Source: Parvularia atlantis (taxonomy: Eukaryota > Opisthokonta > Rotosphaerida). From it: 54,318 bases of DNA. A program made the translations under genes and the position numbers. The stretch is from positions 1 to 54,318 of the forward strand of contig CALSCO010002538.1 in the NCBI GenBank assembly GCA_943704415.1, written 5' to 3'. Numbering within the stretch: position 1 is the stretch's first letter; each line of letters opens with the position of its first letter. Below the pieces are notes generated by a model. The model made no database searches. It saw only the letters and a list, made by a program, of their open reading frames with translations, and was not told where the DNA came from. Below are positions 10,188 to 28,802 of the stretch, piece after piece.

Positions 10188-13100
10188 ATGAACGCAGCAA
10201 TCGCGGCGCTGCAGGCCGAGGGCGTCAGCCTCGACGGCATCAACCTCGATGGCGCGCCTGTGCTGCCCGCGCGCCCCACCCAGCAACGCGGCTGATGCGC
10301 GCCAACAGACATCAGCGCGGACGCCTACTCGCCCATCCAGGGCCTCTCGTCCAAGGAGGCGACGGTGGCGGCGCGGCGCGGCGCGGCGCATCTGACGGGA
10401 GGCGCGGGCTCACGCGGACGGCGCAGGCGCGCAAGCTCGCCGCGAACAACGGCGGCGCAGACGACATGATCCATCTGGACGACCTCGACCTGGACGGGAT
10501 CCTGGCCAACCTGCACCTGCGCTACCACCGCGACGTGATCTACGTGCGCCGGCGGCACCGGGTGCAACGGCGCGGACGCGCTCAGCAGCCGCCGCGCAGA
10601 CGTACATCGGCTCGATCCTCGTCTCGGTCAACTCGTTCAAGCCCATCGCGGGCCTGTACGACGACCCGCGCGCGTTCCGCGGGCGCAACGTGACCGAGAT
10701 GCCGCCGCACCTCTACGCCCTCGCCGAGAAGGCGCGCGCGGCGCTCGTCGGCGCGGCCCGCAACCAGTCGTTCATCATCAGGTGCCGTCTCCACGCGCGC
10801 CCATCGCGCCTGCTCACGCGCGCCTCCTGCGCCAGCGGCGAGAGCGGTGCCGGCAAGACCGAGGCGATGAAGATCGTCTGCCGGTACCTGACGACCGTCG
10901 CGGGCGGCAACCAGCAGGCGCGCGCGCGTTCGCTGTGCACACCGGCCGCTTTGTGACCCGCCCCTCGCGCGCAGGTGAGCAAGTTCATTGGGCACGCCAA
11001 CGACGTGATCGAGGCCTTCGGCAACGCCAAGACCATCCACAACGCCAACTCGAGCCGCTTCGTGCGTGCGCGCGCGCGCGCGCGCCCGCACGAACTCGGC
11101 AACGCCGCGCTCACGACGCACACCGCGCAGGGCAAGTGGACCGAGCTCCAGATGGACCGCGACGGGCAGCTGCTCGGCGCGAGCATCCACAAGTACCTGC
11201 TCGAGAAGGCACGCGGTGCCCACTCGGCAACCGCCGCCGCCTCACCGCGTGAACGGCAGGGGCGCGTCGTTTCGCAGGCGCTCGACGAGCGCAACTTCCA
11301 CTGCTTCTACTACCTGCTCGCCGGCGCGAGCGACGCCGACAAGGGTGCGCCCTGCCGCACAGGCCCAACGGACGCGCCTCACACGCACACACGCGGGCGT
11401 GGGCGCAAAGCCAAGCTACACCTCACCGGCTACCGCCCCGACAACCTCAACTACCTGCGGCACAGCGGCTGCTACACTATACGCGGCGTGAACGACGCCG
11501 CGCAGTACCGCCTGCTGCTCACCAACATGACCATGTTCTCCGAGGACGACAAGGTCGACATGCAGCGGCTGCTGGCGGGTTCGCGGCCTCCCTGCTCAGC
11601 AGCGCGTCGTCGTCCGCTCGCTGAGACACGTGCGCACAGGTATCCTGCTCATCGGCCAGATCGACTTTGTGTTCGACCCGGAGACGAAGAACGTGCGCGA
11701 CGTCGTCGACAGGAAAGGTGCGCAACGCCCGCCGCGGCTGCGCGGCCCTGCTGTTGACGTGAAGGGGCAGCGCTGCACGCGGCCGCCGACGTGCTCGGCG
11801 TGGACCACGAGGCGTTCCACGTCGCGCTGACGACGCACGAGCGCATCATCGCCGGCGAGGCGTCGAGCTCGCCTGTCACGTTTGAGCAGGTGCCCTGCGA
11901 GCCGCACCGCACGGTGGCTGCTCACACGCGCGCGAGCGCCAGGCGATCGAGCACCGCAACGCGCTCGCCAAGTTTGCGTACGACCGCCTCTTCACCTGGC
12001 TCGTCGAGACGGTGCGCGCAGGCGGGCACCCGCGCGAGACGCTCACGGCGTGCGCACCCAGATGAGCGCGGCGATGGCGTGCGAGAGCACGGGGCACTTT
12101 ATTGGCATTCTCGACATCTTCGGCTTTGAGAACTTTGCGGTGCGCCGCGCCGAGTGCGCCCGGCAGCCCCGGCTGAGCGCCGCTCGTGTGCGCCGCCAGA
12201 TCAACAGCTTTGAGCAGTTCTGCATCAACTTTGCCAACGAGCACCTGCAGCAGTTCTTCACGCAGTTTATCTTTGCGGCCGAGCAGGTGCGCCCGCCCAT
12301 CAGCCGCGAGCGCGTGCGCCTGACGCAAACCACGCGCGGCAGGCCGAGTATGAGGCCGACGGCGTGCCTGTCGACCGCATCGCCTTCACCGACAACAAGC
12401 CGTGTCTCGACATGATCGCCGCGGTGCGCGCACCACTCCCTGGCTGCCGCCATTGCACGCTCTCACACGAGCGCGGCGGCAGAAAAACACGGGCCTGCAG
12501 GCCATCCTGGACGAGCAGAGCTACTTTCCGCAGGCGACTGACGCGACGCTGCTCGACAAGTTTGTGGCCGCGCTCGGCTCGCACGCAAACTTTGGCAAGC
12601 CCTCGGCTAAGGAGCACGACGCCTTCCGCATCGTGCACTACGCCGGCACGGTGCGCGCCGTGTGCATGGCGGGCAGCACGGGCGTTGAGGGCAGCCGCTG
12701 CAGGTCCAGTACGACATCGAGGGCTTCCTTGACAAGAACCGCGACCTCCTCCCGCCGCAGATCGCGCTGCTGTGCATGGACTCGAAGTTTGCGCGCCTGT
12801 GCATGCTGTTTGAGAACGCGGCGGCGGCGGTGTGTGCAGCGCCTGTGTTGCGCACCTGGAATTGTTTACTGGGCGCACACACAGGAGCGCTACAACGACA
12901 TCAAGCGCGCGGGCGCACGCAGCCCCTCGACGCTGCGACGACGCGTGCCGACGGCTTCGTCGCAGTTCAAGGCACGCACCCGCCCGCCGTCGCCGGCGAG
13001 CGCGCTGACGGGGCGCACCGCAGGAGTCACTCGAGAAGCTGCTGCAAACGCTCGAGCCGACCACGCCGCACTTTGTGCGCTGCATTAAGCCCAACAGCCG

Positions 13101-14407
13101 GCAGGTCGCGGACGACTTCCAGCGCGAGTATGTCGTGCAGCAGCTGATATACGCCGGCGTGCTCGAGACTGTGCGCATCCGGCGGCAGGGTGTGCGCACG
13201 CTTGGTGCCAAGCGATGTGCGCTGAGGGCATTGGCAGGCTTCGCCGTGCGCTACACCTTTGCGGACTTTGTCACGCGCTTTGTGCTACTTCTGCCTGTCA
13301 AGGCACGCGTGGCCATCACCGAGCAGAAGGACGCGCAGGCCGGCGCGGGCATGCTCATGCGCGCGCTCAACGCGCCCACGGTGCATACCTGCTGCTCCGA
13401 TGCGCTTCTCGCTCAGTGCCGCGGCAGGAGGAGTATTGCTTCGGCCGGACCAAGCTCTTCCTGAAGGACCGTGTCGCCGGCCTGCTCGAGACGCGCCTCG
13501 GGCTCGTCCAGGCCGAGCGCATGCGCTTGCTGAAGGAGCAGGTCGAGCGCCTCAAGGCCGAGGCCGAGGAGAAGAAGCGCCGCGAGGAGGAGCGCAAGCG
13601 GCGCGAAGAGGAGGAGCGGCGGCGCGCCGAGGAGGAGCGCAAGCGGCTCGAAGAGGAAGTGCGCTCACCGCTGGGTGAGGCCAGCAAGCACAAGCGCTCA
13701 CTGCTCGGCACAGGAGCGGCTGCGCGTCGAGGAGGAGCACCGCGTGGCGCGCCTCGCCATAGAGGAGGAGGAGCGGCAGCGCTTGGCCGAGCGGAAGCGG
13801 CGCGAGGAGGAGCGCAGGCGACGCGAAGAGGTGACGCTGGCTGTGCGCCGGCCAGGCGCGCGTGCACTGACGACGGCGAGTGCAGGAACGCGTCCGCGCC
13901 GAGGAGGAGCGGCAGCGCATCGAGGACGAGGAGCGGCGCGCGCGCGAGGCCGAGCGCCGGCGCCGGCTCGAGGAGGAGGAGCGCCGCTGGGCCGACATCC
14001 AGGACAGCGCGATGGCCGACGTGCTCGCGATGCGCACGCTCAAGAACAAGCGCTCAACCATCCACCTCGAGATGTTTGACGACATCCAGCGCGAGGTCTT
14101 GCACGCACGCGGCGTCACCTGCGTCTGCACTCATCACGCGCACGCGCAGAACACGCTCAGACGCAAGGACCGCGACAAGATGCGCCAGTCGGCGCGCGAG
14201 CTGCGTGAGACGCTGCGCAAGAACGAGCGCGAGGAGGGGCTCAAGCAGCTGGCCGACCTCGAGAGCTCGGTGCGCGACTGCGCGTGCACAGGTGCATGCG
14301 TGCGCGACAGCTCACAAGCACCGCAGGAGGCCGAGTCACGCAGGCTCATGCGCGAGGCATCGACCGAGTTCCTCGCGCTGCTGCCGCCACAAGCCAAGCT
14401 GCGATAG
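10188..14407 (+). CDS. unconventional myosin heavy chain with charged single-helix tail
   Basis: Motor protein that uses ATP to move on actin. The head is recognisable exon by exon: P-loop [13 protein letters not shown] (about 10838), switch I NANSSRF (about 11042), switch II DIFGFE (about 12115), [18 protein letters not shown] (about 12200), a strut region HYAGTV (about 12640), [10 protein letters not shown] (about 13070) and converter end GRTKLFLKD (about 13445). By position relative to NALAK (near 11970), the TEDS-site residue appears to be Glu. After the converter there is no clear IQ motif. Instead the chain runs directly into a Glu/Arg/Lys-rich segment (about 13500-14010) of the single-alpha-helix type, then a short basic tail with no FERM, MyTH4, SH3 or globular domain that I can see. 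The protein is about 1,050 residues. Class cannot be assigned by eye. Confidence 0.88.
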
Positions 14408-14485
14408 AGCGTTTGCACCGTGTACGATCATGAGACATTTGCATGACAGTCTGTGCTACGCATTTCCAGTCTTCGCTCATCCGTC

Positions 14486-15420
14486 ATGGCGATGGTGAGG
14501 GGCCACGTGGCCGCGGATGCCGCCGCTGACGCCGTTCGATGCGCAGGCCGCGCGTCTCTTTGTGCGGCGGATGGCGGCCGCGGCCGTGCCTGCTGCCGCC
14601 AAGCCTGCCGCTGCTGCCGCCGCGAAGCCCGCCGTCGCCGCTGCCGTCAAGCCAGCCGCTGCCGCCGCTCCAAAGCCAGCACCGGCACCAGCGCCGGCAC
14701 CGATGGACTTTGAGGACGAGATGCCGGCGTCGATGGCGGCCGAGTTTGCCGGCAGCGAGGTGGCGCGCGCGGCCGACATGCTGCCCACGACCGAGAACGT
14801 GATGGGTGGCCCGTCGTCGCTGGGCGAGGTGCCGTTAAGCACGGGCGACTTTCATGGCATCAGCCTCGCGCCGTTCCCCGAGAAGGTCGCGGCGACGCTG
14901 CTGGCACGGCTAGACCCGAAGGACGTCGAGATCAAGCCGGGTGCGTGCCGGGCGCGCGCGCACATCGCGGCAGCCGTTCACACGCGCGCGCGCAGACGGC
15001 ATGATCTACCTGCCCGAGATCAAGTACCGGCGCGTGCTCAACCTCGCATTCGGCCCGGGCGGCTGGGGGCTGATGCCGCGCGGCAACCACTCGATCGAGA
15101 GCAACAACACGCTCAGCCGCGAGTACGCGCTGTACGCGTTCGGCCGGTTTGTGGCGCAGGCGCGCGGCGAGCAGCAGTTCTTCAGGGGCTCGAGCGTGGC
15201 AACGGCGAGCGAGGGCGTCAAGTCCAACGCGCTCATGCGCTGCTGCAAGGACCTGGGCATCGCGAGCGAGCTGTGGGACCCGACGTACATCATCCAGTGG
15301 CGCAAGGAGCACGCGGTCCAGGTCTGGGTCGAGAATCAGCAGCGCAAGGCCAAACAGCGGCTGTGGCGGCGCAAGGACCGCCAGTTTGAGTACCCGTTCG
15401 TGGAGCAGCCGGCCAAGTGA
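14486..15420 (+). CDS. MGM101: mitochondrial genome maintenance protein MGM101
   Basis: Rad52-related single-strand annealing protein that keeps mitochondrial DNA intact. Three exons: 14486-14494, 14547-14940 and 14996-15420. The introns (14495-14546 and 14941-14995) are GT-AG, the first with a CTGAC branch site. Splicing the nine-base first exon gives MAMAARLFVRRMAAAAVP, a basic amphipathic start suited to mitochondrial import, followed by an Ala/Pro-rich linker. The core is strongly family-specific: PFPEKVAATLLARLDPKD, GMIYLPEIKYRRVLNLAF, GPGGWGLMPRG, KSNALMRCCKDLGIASEL and RRKDRQFEYPF. Length and domain end match the yeast family. It lies immediately downstream of the myosin, and convergent to the small gene at 15491. 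Confidence 0.92.
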
Positions 15421-15490
15421 CCGCCCTGTCGATTGTACACGCCCATGTGCGCTTCTGCCCTTCTGGACACACCGCACCGCGCGACCGGGG

Positions 15491-15952
15491 TCACCCCCGC
15501 CCCACGTCCAGCTCGAGCTCCTCGCGCAGCAGCTCCTCGGCGAGGACGGCAAGGGCGACGCAGGCGGACGGGTCCATCGCGCGCGCGAGCCGCCGCTGCC
15601 GTCGCCCGCTGGCGAGCTCGGCGAGCGCGGGCGGCACGGTCTCGACGAGGTTGTCGTTGGCGACGCCGGTGCGCGCGCGCGGCCGCGGCGCCTCGTACTT
15701 GATCCCGATTGCCTCCCACACGCGCTCGCGCTCGGGGCGGTCGACGGCGCGGCCGCGGCGTGGCGGGCGGCGCCTGGGCGGGGCGAGAGCGTTGCCGGGC
15801 TCGCGTCTGCCACGGATCCGTGCGCGCACAATCAGCACACGGCAACGGCACGGCACACGACGCGGCGGCACGCACCGCAGGAACGAGTCGTCGGTGGTCG
15901 CGAGCGAGCGCGAGTGCGACTCGGCGTCTGTCACGCTACCTGTGTCAGCCAT
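15491..15952 (-). CDS. small hypothetical protein
   Basis: Two exons encode about 130 residues beginning MADTGSVTDAESHSRSLATT, with an intron at about 15812-15878 (GTGCGTGCC to GGCAG) joining FLR to REPGNALAP. The carboxyl half contains ERVWEAIGIKYEAP and a helical end LAVLAEELLREELELDVG. I do not recognise a family; a small transcription-complex subunit is conceivable but unsupported. The start codon lies only 15 nt from the divergent start of the GNAT gene. Confidence 0.5.
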   Translation of the reverse strand: MADTGSVTDAESHSRSLATTDDSFLRCVPPRRVPCRCRVLIVRARIRGRREPGNALAPPRRRPPRRGRAVDRPERERVWEAIGIKYEAPRPRARTGVANDNLVETVPPALAELASGRRQRRLARAMDPSACVALAVLAEELLREELELDVGRG

Positions 15953-15967
15953 GCTGCAAATCGCGTG

Positions 15968-16732
15968 ATGGAGGTGCGACGGGCGCGTGCGGACGACGCC
16001 GACGACATCGCCGCGGCCAACGGTGCGCCCTCGCGCCGCCCTCTGTCTGCGCCTGTGCTCACGAGACGCGCGGGGCTGATCGGCTGCGCGCAGTCGCGAT
16101 GGCGTGGGAGACCGAGGTGCAGCGATCGCAGCGGCTTTGCACGCTCACGCCTGACCTCGAGCGCGACGCAGGCGCTGCGCCTTGACCCGCCCACGGTCGC
16201 GCAGGGCGTGCGCACGATGCTCGCCTCGCCAGACAAGGCTCGTGTGCTGCACGTGTGCGCAGCGGACGATCGCGCTTGACGTCGGCGTGCGCGCGTCATC
16301 AGGGCTTCTACCTCGTCGCGACGGTCGCTGGGCGCTTCGCGGGCTGCCTCATGGTCACGTCCGAGTGGTCCGACTGGCACAACGGCGCGTGCGCGATCCT
16401 CGCTGCCGCTGCGTGCACGCGGGCTGACCGCGCGATCAGGCGAGTACTGGTGGTTCCAGAGCGTGTACGTGCGGCCCGAGCACCGCAAGCAGAAGGCGCG
16501 CCGCGGTTGTCGCGCGGTTGCCGCAGAAGGCTGACAGACGCGCGCGTGGTCACGCACGCAGATCTTCACGCACATGTTCCGCCACGTCGAGGAGGCCGCA
16601 CGGGCCGCCGGCACCGTTGCCAAGCTGCGCCTCTACGTCGAGCGCGTCAACGCGGCTGCAAAGGCGACGTACGAGCGGCTCGGGATGGCGCACTCGCACT
16701 ACGACCTCTATGAGAAGGACATGCGCAAGTAG
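15968..16732 (+). CDS. GNAT-family N-acetyltransferase
   Basis: The family opening MEVRRARADDADDIAAANG is followed, across short introns, by the GNAT core: GFYLVATVAGRFAGCLMV (beta strands 3-4), WWFQSVYVRPEHRKQ (the acetyl-CoA binding strand and RxxG/K-type loop) and a last part reading LRLYVERVNAAAKATYERLG, which ends typically with MAHSHYDLYEKDM. It would transfer acetyl from acetyl-CoA to an amine; the substrate cannot be told. Length is about 170 residues after splicing, normal for single-domain members. The gene ends 44 nt before the convergent RING-protein gene. Confidence 0.82.
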
Positions 16733-16776
16733 AACGGCATGGCATGGCACAGAGAGAGAGAGAGAGGCGCGCGGTA

Positions 16777-17992
16777 CTAGCGCGGCTGCGACAGCGACGA
16801 GGGCGTGACGCTGCCTGGCGCACACCGCGTCAGCCGAACGCGCGGCAGCGCACAGGAGCACACCCGCACCGGGAAATAGCGACCGTTGCCGGTGCACGAC
16901 GGGCGGGTGGGCCGGCTGAGCGAGCAAAAGACGCGTGCTGGTCGAGGCGGCGGGCGAGGCCGGCGGCTGATGACGCGGCTGCTGCGAGAGCGGAGGCGGT
17001 GCTGCCGGTGGCTGAGCGGCCGTTCGAGGCGTCGCCGATGGCGCGCGCGACAGCCTGTGCCGCGCAGTGAGCGCGCTGCCGAGCGAGGGCAAGGGCGCAG
17101 GGCCACACGCACGTGCTCGCCCAGGACGTGCTGTGCGCCTGCGCGTGCTGCCCGAGCGTCGCGAGCCCGCCGCCGGCCGTGCGGTCCGATCGCGGCGGCG
17201 TGCGCAGCGTGATGCGGCTCGGCCCGAGCGGCGTCGACGGTGGCTGGTCGCCGCCCGCGCTCGCCCGCCCGGTGCTCGGCACGGCCGCGGGGAACGACGT
17301 CAACGCGGGCGCGCCCTGCAGCGCCGTCGTGCCCATGCTGGCGCGTATGTCGTCGCTGCTGCTCAGCTCATGTCGCACGGCAATGCGGAGGCAGCACGCG
17401 CACCGCTCAAAGATTGACGGGCGCGCCGTGCCCTGCGCGAAGAACGGCGCAGTCGGCACGCCCGTCAGCCGCTCGTTCTCGGCCTTGAGCCGTGCGATCT
17501 CTCTGCGGCGTCCGCGTCGATACGGCGCGCTGGACGCACGAGCGAGCGGCCGCGCACGCGTGCAGCTCCTTGACGAGGACGAGCTCGGCCTTGGCGCGCA
17601 GCAGCACATCGCGCTGCTGCGCCACCAGCTCCTTGAGGTACATGGTGAAGCGGTCCTGGTGCGCGCGCTGGAACTGCAGCGCGTTGAGCAGGTCCTGCGC
17701 CAGCTCCTGCGGGTCGGCGAAGGCGCGGCGGAGGTCGGGCGGCAGCTGCGGACGGCGCGCGCGTCACGGCGCATGCTTAATTGGGCGCGCGGCGTGCCTG
17801 CGCGTTGAGCGGGAGGGTCGAGCAGGCCGCACGGCACACGGGGCACGTCTTGGCGCCTCGGGCTGCGTCGGCGAAGCACGGCGCGCAGAGCAAATGCGCA
17901 CACGACGTGACGTGGAACGAGTCGGTCGGGTGGGCGGCCGCGTCGGCGCCGCGGAAGCAGCGGCTGCAGTGGAACCACGGCGGCCCCTCCAT
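16777..17992 (-). CDS. Zip3/RNF212-type RING protein (meiotic crossover regulator family)
   Basis: The amino end MEGPPWFHCSRC begins a compact RING finger whose later elements read FHVTSCAHLLCAPC and KTCPVCRAACSTLPL. This C-x2-C...VTSC-x-H-x2-C-x2-C...CxxC pattern, starting almost at the first residue, is characteristic of the Zip3/HEI10/RNF212 group. A coiled coil follows (DRFTMYLKELVAQQRDVLL, then EIARLKAENERLTG), then a Ser/Pro-rich tail with TPLGPSRITLRTPPRS, ending in a last small exon SVTPSSLSQPR. Family members mark crossover sites on meiotic chromosomes and act as SUMO or ubiquitin ligases. Its presence suggests the organism keeps a meiotic programme; that is an inference. About five short introns are present. 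Confidence 0.75.
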
Positions 17993-18118
17993 GCGATCGG
18001 GACGTGGTCGAGGGCGATGAGGGCGACGACGATGATCGAGGAAGTAGACGACGTAGACGACGTAGACGAAGACGAGGCAGACGAAGACGATCTGTGCCGA
18101 CGAGGCCGACCACGGCAC
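17993..18118. repeat. short GAC/GTA-rich imperfect repeats in spacer
   Basis: Between the BTB gene's stop and the RING gene's start lies a purine-rich stretch of imperfect GACGTA and GACGAA units (about 18040-18092). Nothing else is evident. Confidence 0.5.
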
Positions 18119-19060
18119 TCAAGAGCGTGCAAAGGCACCGAGCCCGAGCCGCGCGAGCACGCCGTCGAGCTGCTGCAGCCGCTGCTCGCGCTGCGCCGCC
18201 CGCTCGCGTTCGAAGCGTGTCGTCAGCCCGTCGAACGCGTCGTCGTCGTCCTCGTCGTCGTGCTCAGCGGCGTCGGCGGCGTGGGCGGGCGCGCTGCCGT
18301 GGATCCGCAGCACCTCGTGGCGCAGGTCGTCGATGAGCGGCACGGTGTCCTTGGCCTGCCGGTTGGCGATCGTGCGCGCGCTCTCGTCGACAAGGGCGAG
18401 GAAGTCTGCCGTTGCGCGCGCGCCCCCCTCGTCACGACACGCGAGCAACAAGCAGCAGCAGCACGAGAGCGCGCACTGGGGTCGTCCACGAACGCGTCCA
18501 GGTCGAGGGCGATCACGCGCACGCAGTGCTGCTCCAGCCGCGCCAGGCCGTACGCGAGCGCCAGCGGGTACAGCGCGAGCACGTCGGCGTCGCGCGCGCC
18601 CCCGCCGTCGACGAGCGCCGCCGCAGCCTGCTGCTTGAGCCCGGGGAGCAGCAGCATGTCGGCCGCCGCGAGCACGTCCTGCGCCCCCCCGCCGCCCCGA
18701 TCAGCAGCCGCGCACGACGAGGCGCGACGGGCGCGCCTCGAGCGCGTCCAGGTCGCGCAGCACGCAGCGGTCCGTGTAGAGGTACGTCAGCACGACGTCG
18801 AACGTGGCCGGGGCGATGCCGCCGAGGCGCACGCGCGGCAGGCCGGTCGTCTACGTCCGCCGATCAGCAGCGGGCAGCAGCAGCAGCGGGAGCCACGGCG
18901 CACGAACCACATCGCGCTCGGGCGCGACCGACTCGCGGAAGCGGCCGTCCAGCAGCGCCGCGAAGAACTCGCAGCGGCCGCAGAGCATCGCCCGGTGCGC
19001 GAGGAACGTGCGCTCGCCCACGACCACGGCGACGTCGGCGAAGGTCGATCGACGCGGCAT
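18119..19060 (-). CDS. BTB/POZ-BACK domain protein
   Basis: A BTB fold is visible from the start: MPRRSTFADVAVVVGERTF, LAHRAMLCGRCEFFAALL and RFRES, then after an intron FDVVLTYLYTDRCVL. A BACK-like helical region follows (LAAADMLLLPGLKQQAAAAL and YPLALAYGLARLEQHCVRVI), and the protein ends in an acidic/helical tail GLGAFARS. BTB proteins dimerise and often serve as cullin-3 substrate adaptors; no kelch or ankyrin repeats are seen here, so partner and role are open. The start was taken at 19060, where the BTB sequence begins; an earlier in-frame Met at 19147 would add an unlike segment. Confidence 0.75.
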
Positions 19061-19149
19061 GAGCGACAGCTGAACGAACGCGGTCAACTTACCTGCTGCT
19101 GCGACGACGCCTTGGACGGACGGGCGCACGCACACGCGCACGCGCACGG

Positions 19150-19440
19150 GCCGCCCGGTCGGCTACGTGCACGGCGGGGCGGCGGAGGCCGTGGCGGATG
19201 GCAGCGACGATGACGACCACCACGGCGCACATCGCCGCGCTCGACGTGCTGCCGGTCAACCGCACGGGCGCGCGGTGCTCGTGCACGACCTGATCGCGGC
19301 GTACGGCCTGCTGCCGGCCCTGACGCTGCTCGCGCCGCATCCGGCCACCGACGACGAGATGGCGCAGTTCAGGACCTCGCGGCGCTGGACGGGCCCGGGC
19401 GGGCAGAGAAAGAGCAGAGTTTCCTCTCGTTCGTCGCAAG
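19150..19440 (+). pseudogene. decayed class I histone deacetylase amino-terminal fragment
   Basis: One frame reads GRAVLVHDLIAAYGLL and, further on, ATDDEMAQF, spaced like the HDAC8-type amino end (RASMVHSLIEAYAL and SMEEMATF in the human protein, from memory). A neighbouring frame carries the expected preceding segment HIAALDVLPVNR, and another the possible continuation DLAALDGPGRAEKEQSF. The pieces cannot be read as one open frame, and no catalytic domain (the HH and DxH motifs) follows. The homology stops against the 3' end of the Pol III subunit gene. This looks like a host-gene remnant, not a working gene. Confidence 0.45.
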
Positions 19441-19446
19441 CTTGCA

Positions 19447-26886
<7,440 letters not shown>

Positions 26887-26888
26887 GG

Positions 26889-26920
<32 letters not shown>

Positions 26921-27124
26921 GCGCCAAAAGAGAGACGAAAGACGGCGCCGTTACCCGGGCAAACTGACCGTGTCACGCAATGACGTAAGCGCTCACGTGA
27001 CTGAAGCCTGAGCTGCGGGCGCGCCGAGTGGCTGTGACGGAAAAACACGGGCTGCGGGCGCGCCGTAGAAAACGACACTTTGGCGCACGTCTCTCTCCTC
27101 TCTCTCTCTCGCCCCCTCGCGGCA
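26887..27124. promoter_or_regulatory. bidirectional promoter between RPC1 and eIF4A3
   Basis: Divergent spacer. A GAC/GGC tandem run (about 26888-26923) lies next to the RPC1 start. A pyrimidine-rich TCTC tract (about 27087-27112) ends a few bases before the eIF4A3 ATG and resembles the oligopyrimidine leader of translation-related genes. No TATA box is evident. Confidence 0.4.
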
Positions 27125-28802
27125 ATGGCGCAGCGCTTCGACCGCACCGCCGACGAGCAGCTCGTGTTCGAGACGAGCGCCAACGTCAAGGTCGTGAGCG
27201 CGTTCGACCAGATGGGCCTGAAGGAGGACCTGTTGCGCGGCGTGTACGCGTACGGTACGCGCGCGCTCTTTCGCCGCGCGCCGCGTGCGGGACGGCGCCA
27301 CAGGCTGACGGCGCGCGCCCTCCCGCAGGCTTCGAGAAGCCCTCGGCCATCCAGCAGCGCGCCATCGCCCCCGTCGTCAGCGGCCGCGACGTGATCGCGC
27401 AGGCGCAGTCGGGCACGGGCAAGACGGCCACCTTCGCCATCTCGATCCTCCAGCGCATCGACACGAACCTGCGCGAGACCCAGGCGCTCATCCTCTCGCC
27501 CACGCGGTGCGTGCTGCACGTGTTACGTGCATGCTGCGCGTGTGACACGTCAGGCACGCGCACGCAGCGAGCTCGCCGTGCAGATCCAGAAGGTCGTGCT
27601 CGCGCTGGGCGACTACATGAACGTGCAGTGCCACGCGTGCATTGGCGGCCACAGCATGAACGAGGACATCCAGAAGCTCGACTACGGCCAGCACGTCGTC
27701 TCGGGCACGCCGGGCCGGTGCGCGCGCGCTCGCTCGCCCACCGCCCCGTGTTCCCTGACCCGTTCACCCAGCGTGCTCGACATGATCCGGCGCAAGCACC
27801 TGCGCACGCGCAACATCAAGATGTTTGTGCTGGACGAGGCCGACGAGATGCTCTCGCGCGGGTTCAAGGAGCAGATCTACGACATCTACCGCTACCTCCC
27901 GCCCGTCCAGGTCGTCCTATTCTCGGCCACGCTCCCGGTCGAGTGCCTCGAAATGACGACCAAGTTTATGAACGAGCCCATCCGCGTGCTCGTCAAGCGT
28001 GACGAAATCACGCTCGAGGGCATCCGGCAGGTGCGCCGCGCGTGCTGCTGCCGCGTCGCTGCCCCGCTCATGTACCCTGGCCAGTTTTTCGTCGCCGTGG
28101 AGAAGGAGGAGTGGAAGTTTGACACGCTCTGCGACCTGTACGACACGCTCACGATCACCCAGGCCGTCATCTTCTGCAACCAGCGGCGCAAGGTGAGCGG
28201 CCCCCTGGGTGCCTCAGCAGCGCGCCTGATGCGCACGCGCATGCGCAATGCAGGTCGAGTGGCTCACGCAGAAGATGCGCGAGAACAACTTCACGGTGGC
28301 GTCGATGCACGGCGAGATGGACCAGAAGGAGCGCGATGCGATCATGACAGACTTCCGCCAGGGACTGAGGTGCGCCGCCCGTCAGTCTGCCTCTGCCATG
28401 CAGTCGCTCATGCACATTCCCGGACGCGCAGCCGTGTGCTCATCACGACCGACGTCTGGGCGCGCGGCATCGACGTGCAGCAGGTCTCGCTCGTGATCAA
28501 CTACGACCTGCCGACCAACCGCGAGAACTACATCCACCGGTGCGACTGGCTGCACGACTGGCCGCGTGCCCGCGCTGACACGCGTGCACGCAACGTCCAG
28601 GATTGGCCGCTCGGGCCGCTTTGGCCGGAAAGGTGTGGCGATCAACTTTGTCACGCAGGAGGACGTCAGCAAGCTGCGCGACATCGAGCAGTACTACAGC
28701 ACGCAGATCGACGAGATGCCGATGAACGGTGCGCTTGCTTGCGCCTGGCCGCCGCGTGCGTGTTGCCTGACCGCCGCGCGCATAGTCGCCGACCTCATCT
28801 GA
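27125..28802 (+). CDS. EIF4A3: eIF4A3, DEAD-box ATPase of the exon junction complex
   Basis: DEAD-box RNA helicase deposited on spliced mRNA as the core of the exon junction complex. All motifs are present: Q motif [15 protein letters not shown], motif I AQSGTGKT, Ia PTR, GG, motif II DEADEML, motif III SAT, then [28 protein letters not shown] and [13 protein letters not shown]-type motif VI across an intron. The family-diagnostic end [16 protein letters not shown] plus VADLI, and the segment [20 protein letters not shown], match eIF4A3/Fal1 rather than eIF4A1/2. The start [18 protein letters not shown] was chosen because it follows the pyrimidine-rich leader and no other Met fits. About six introns interrupt it. 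In an organism so rich in introns, an intact exon-junction helicase makes sense. Confidence 0.95.
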
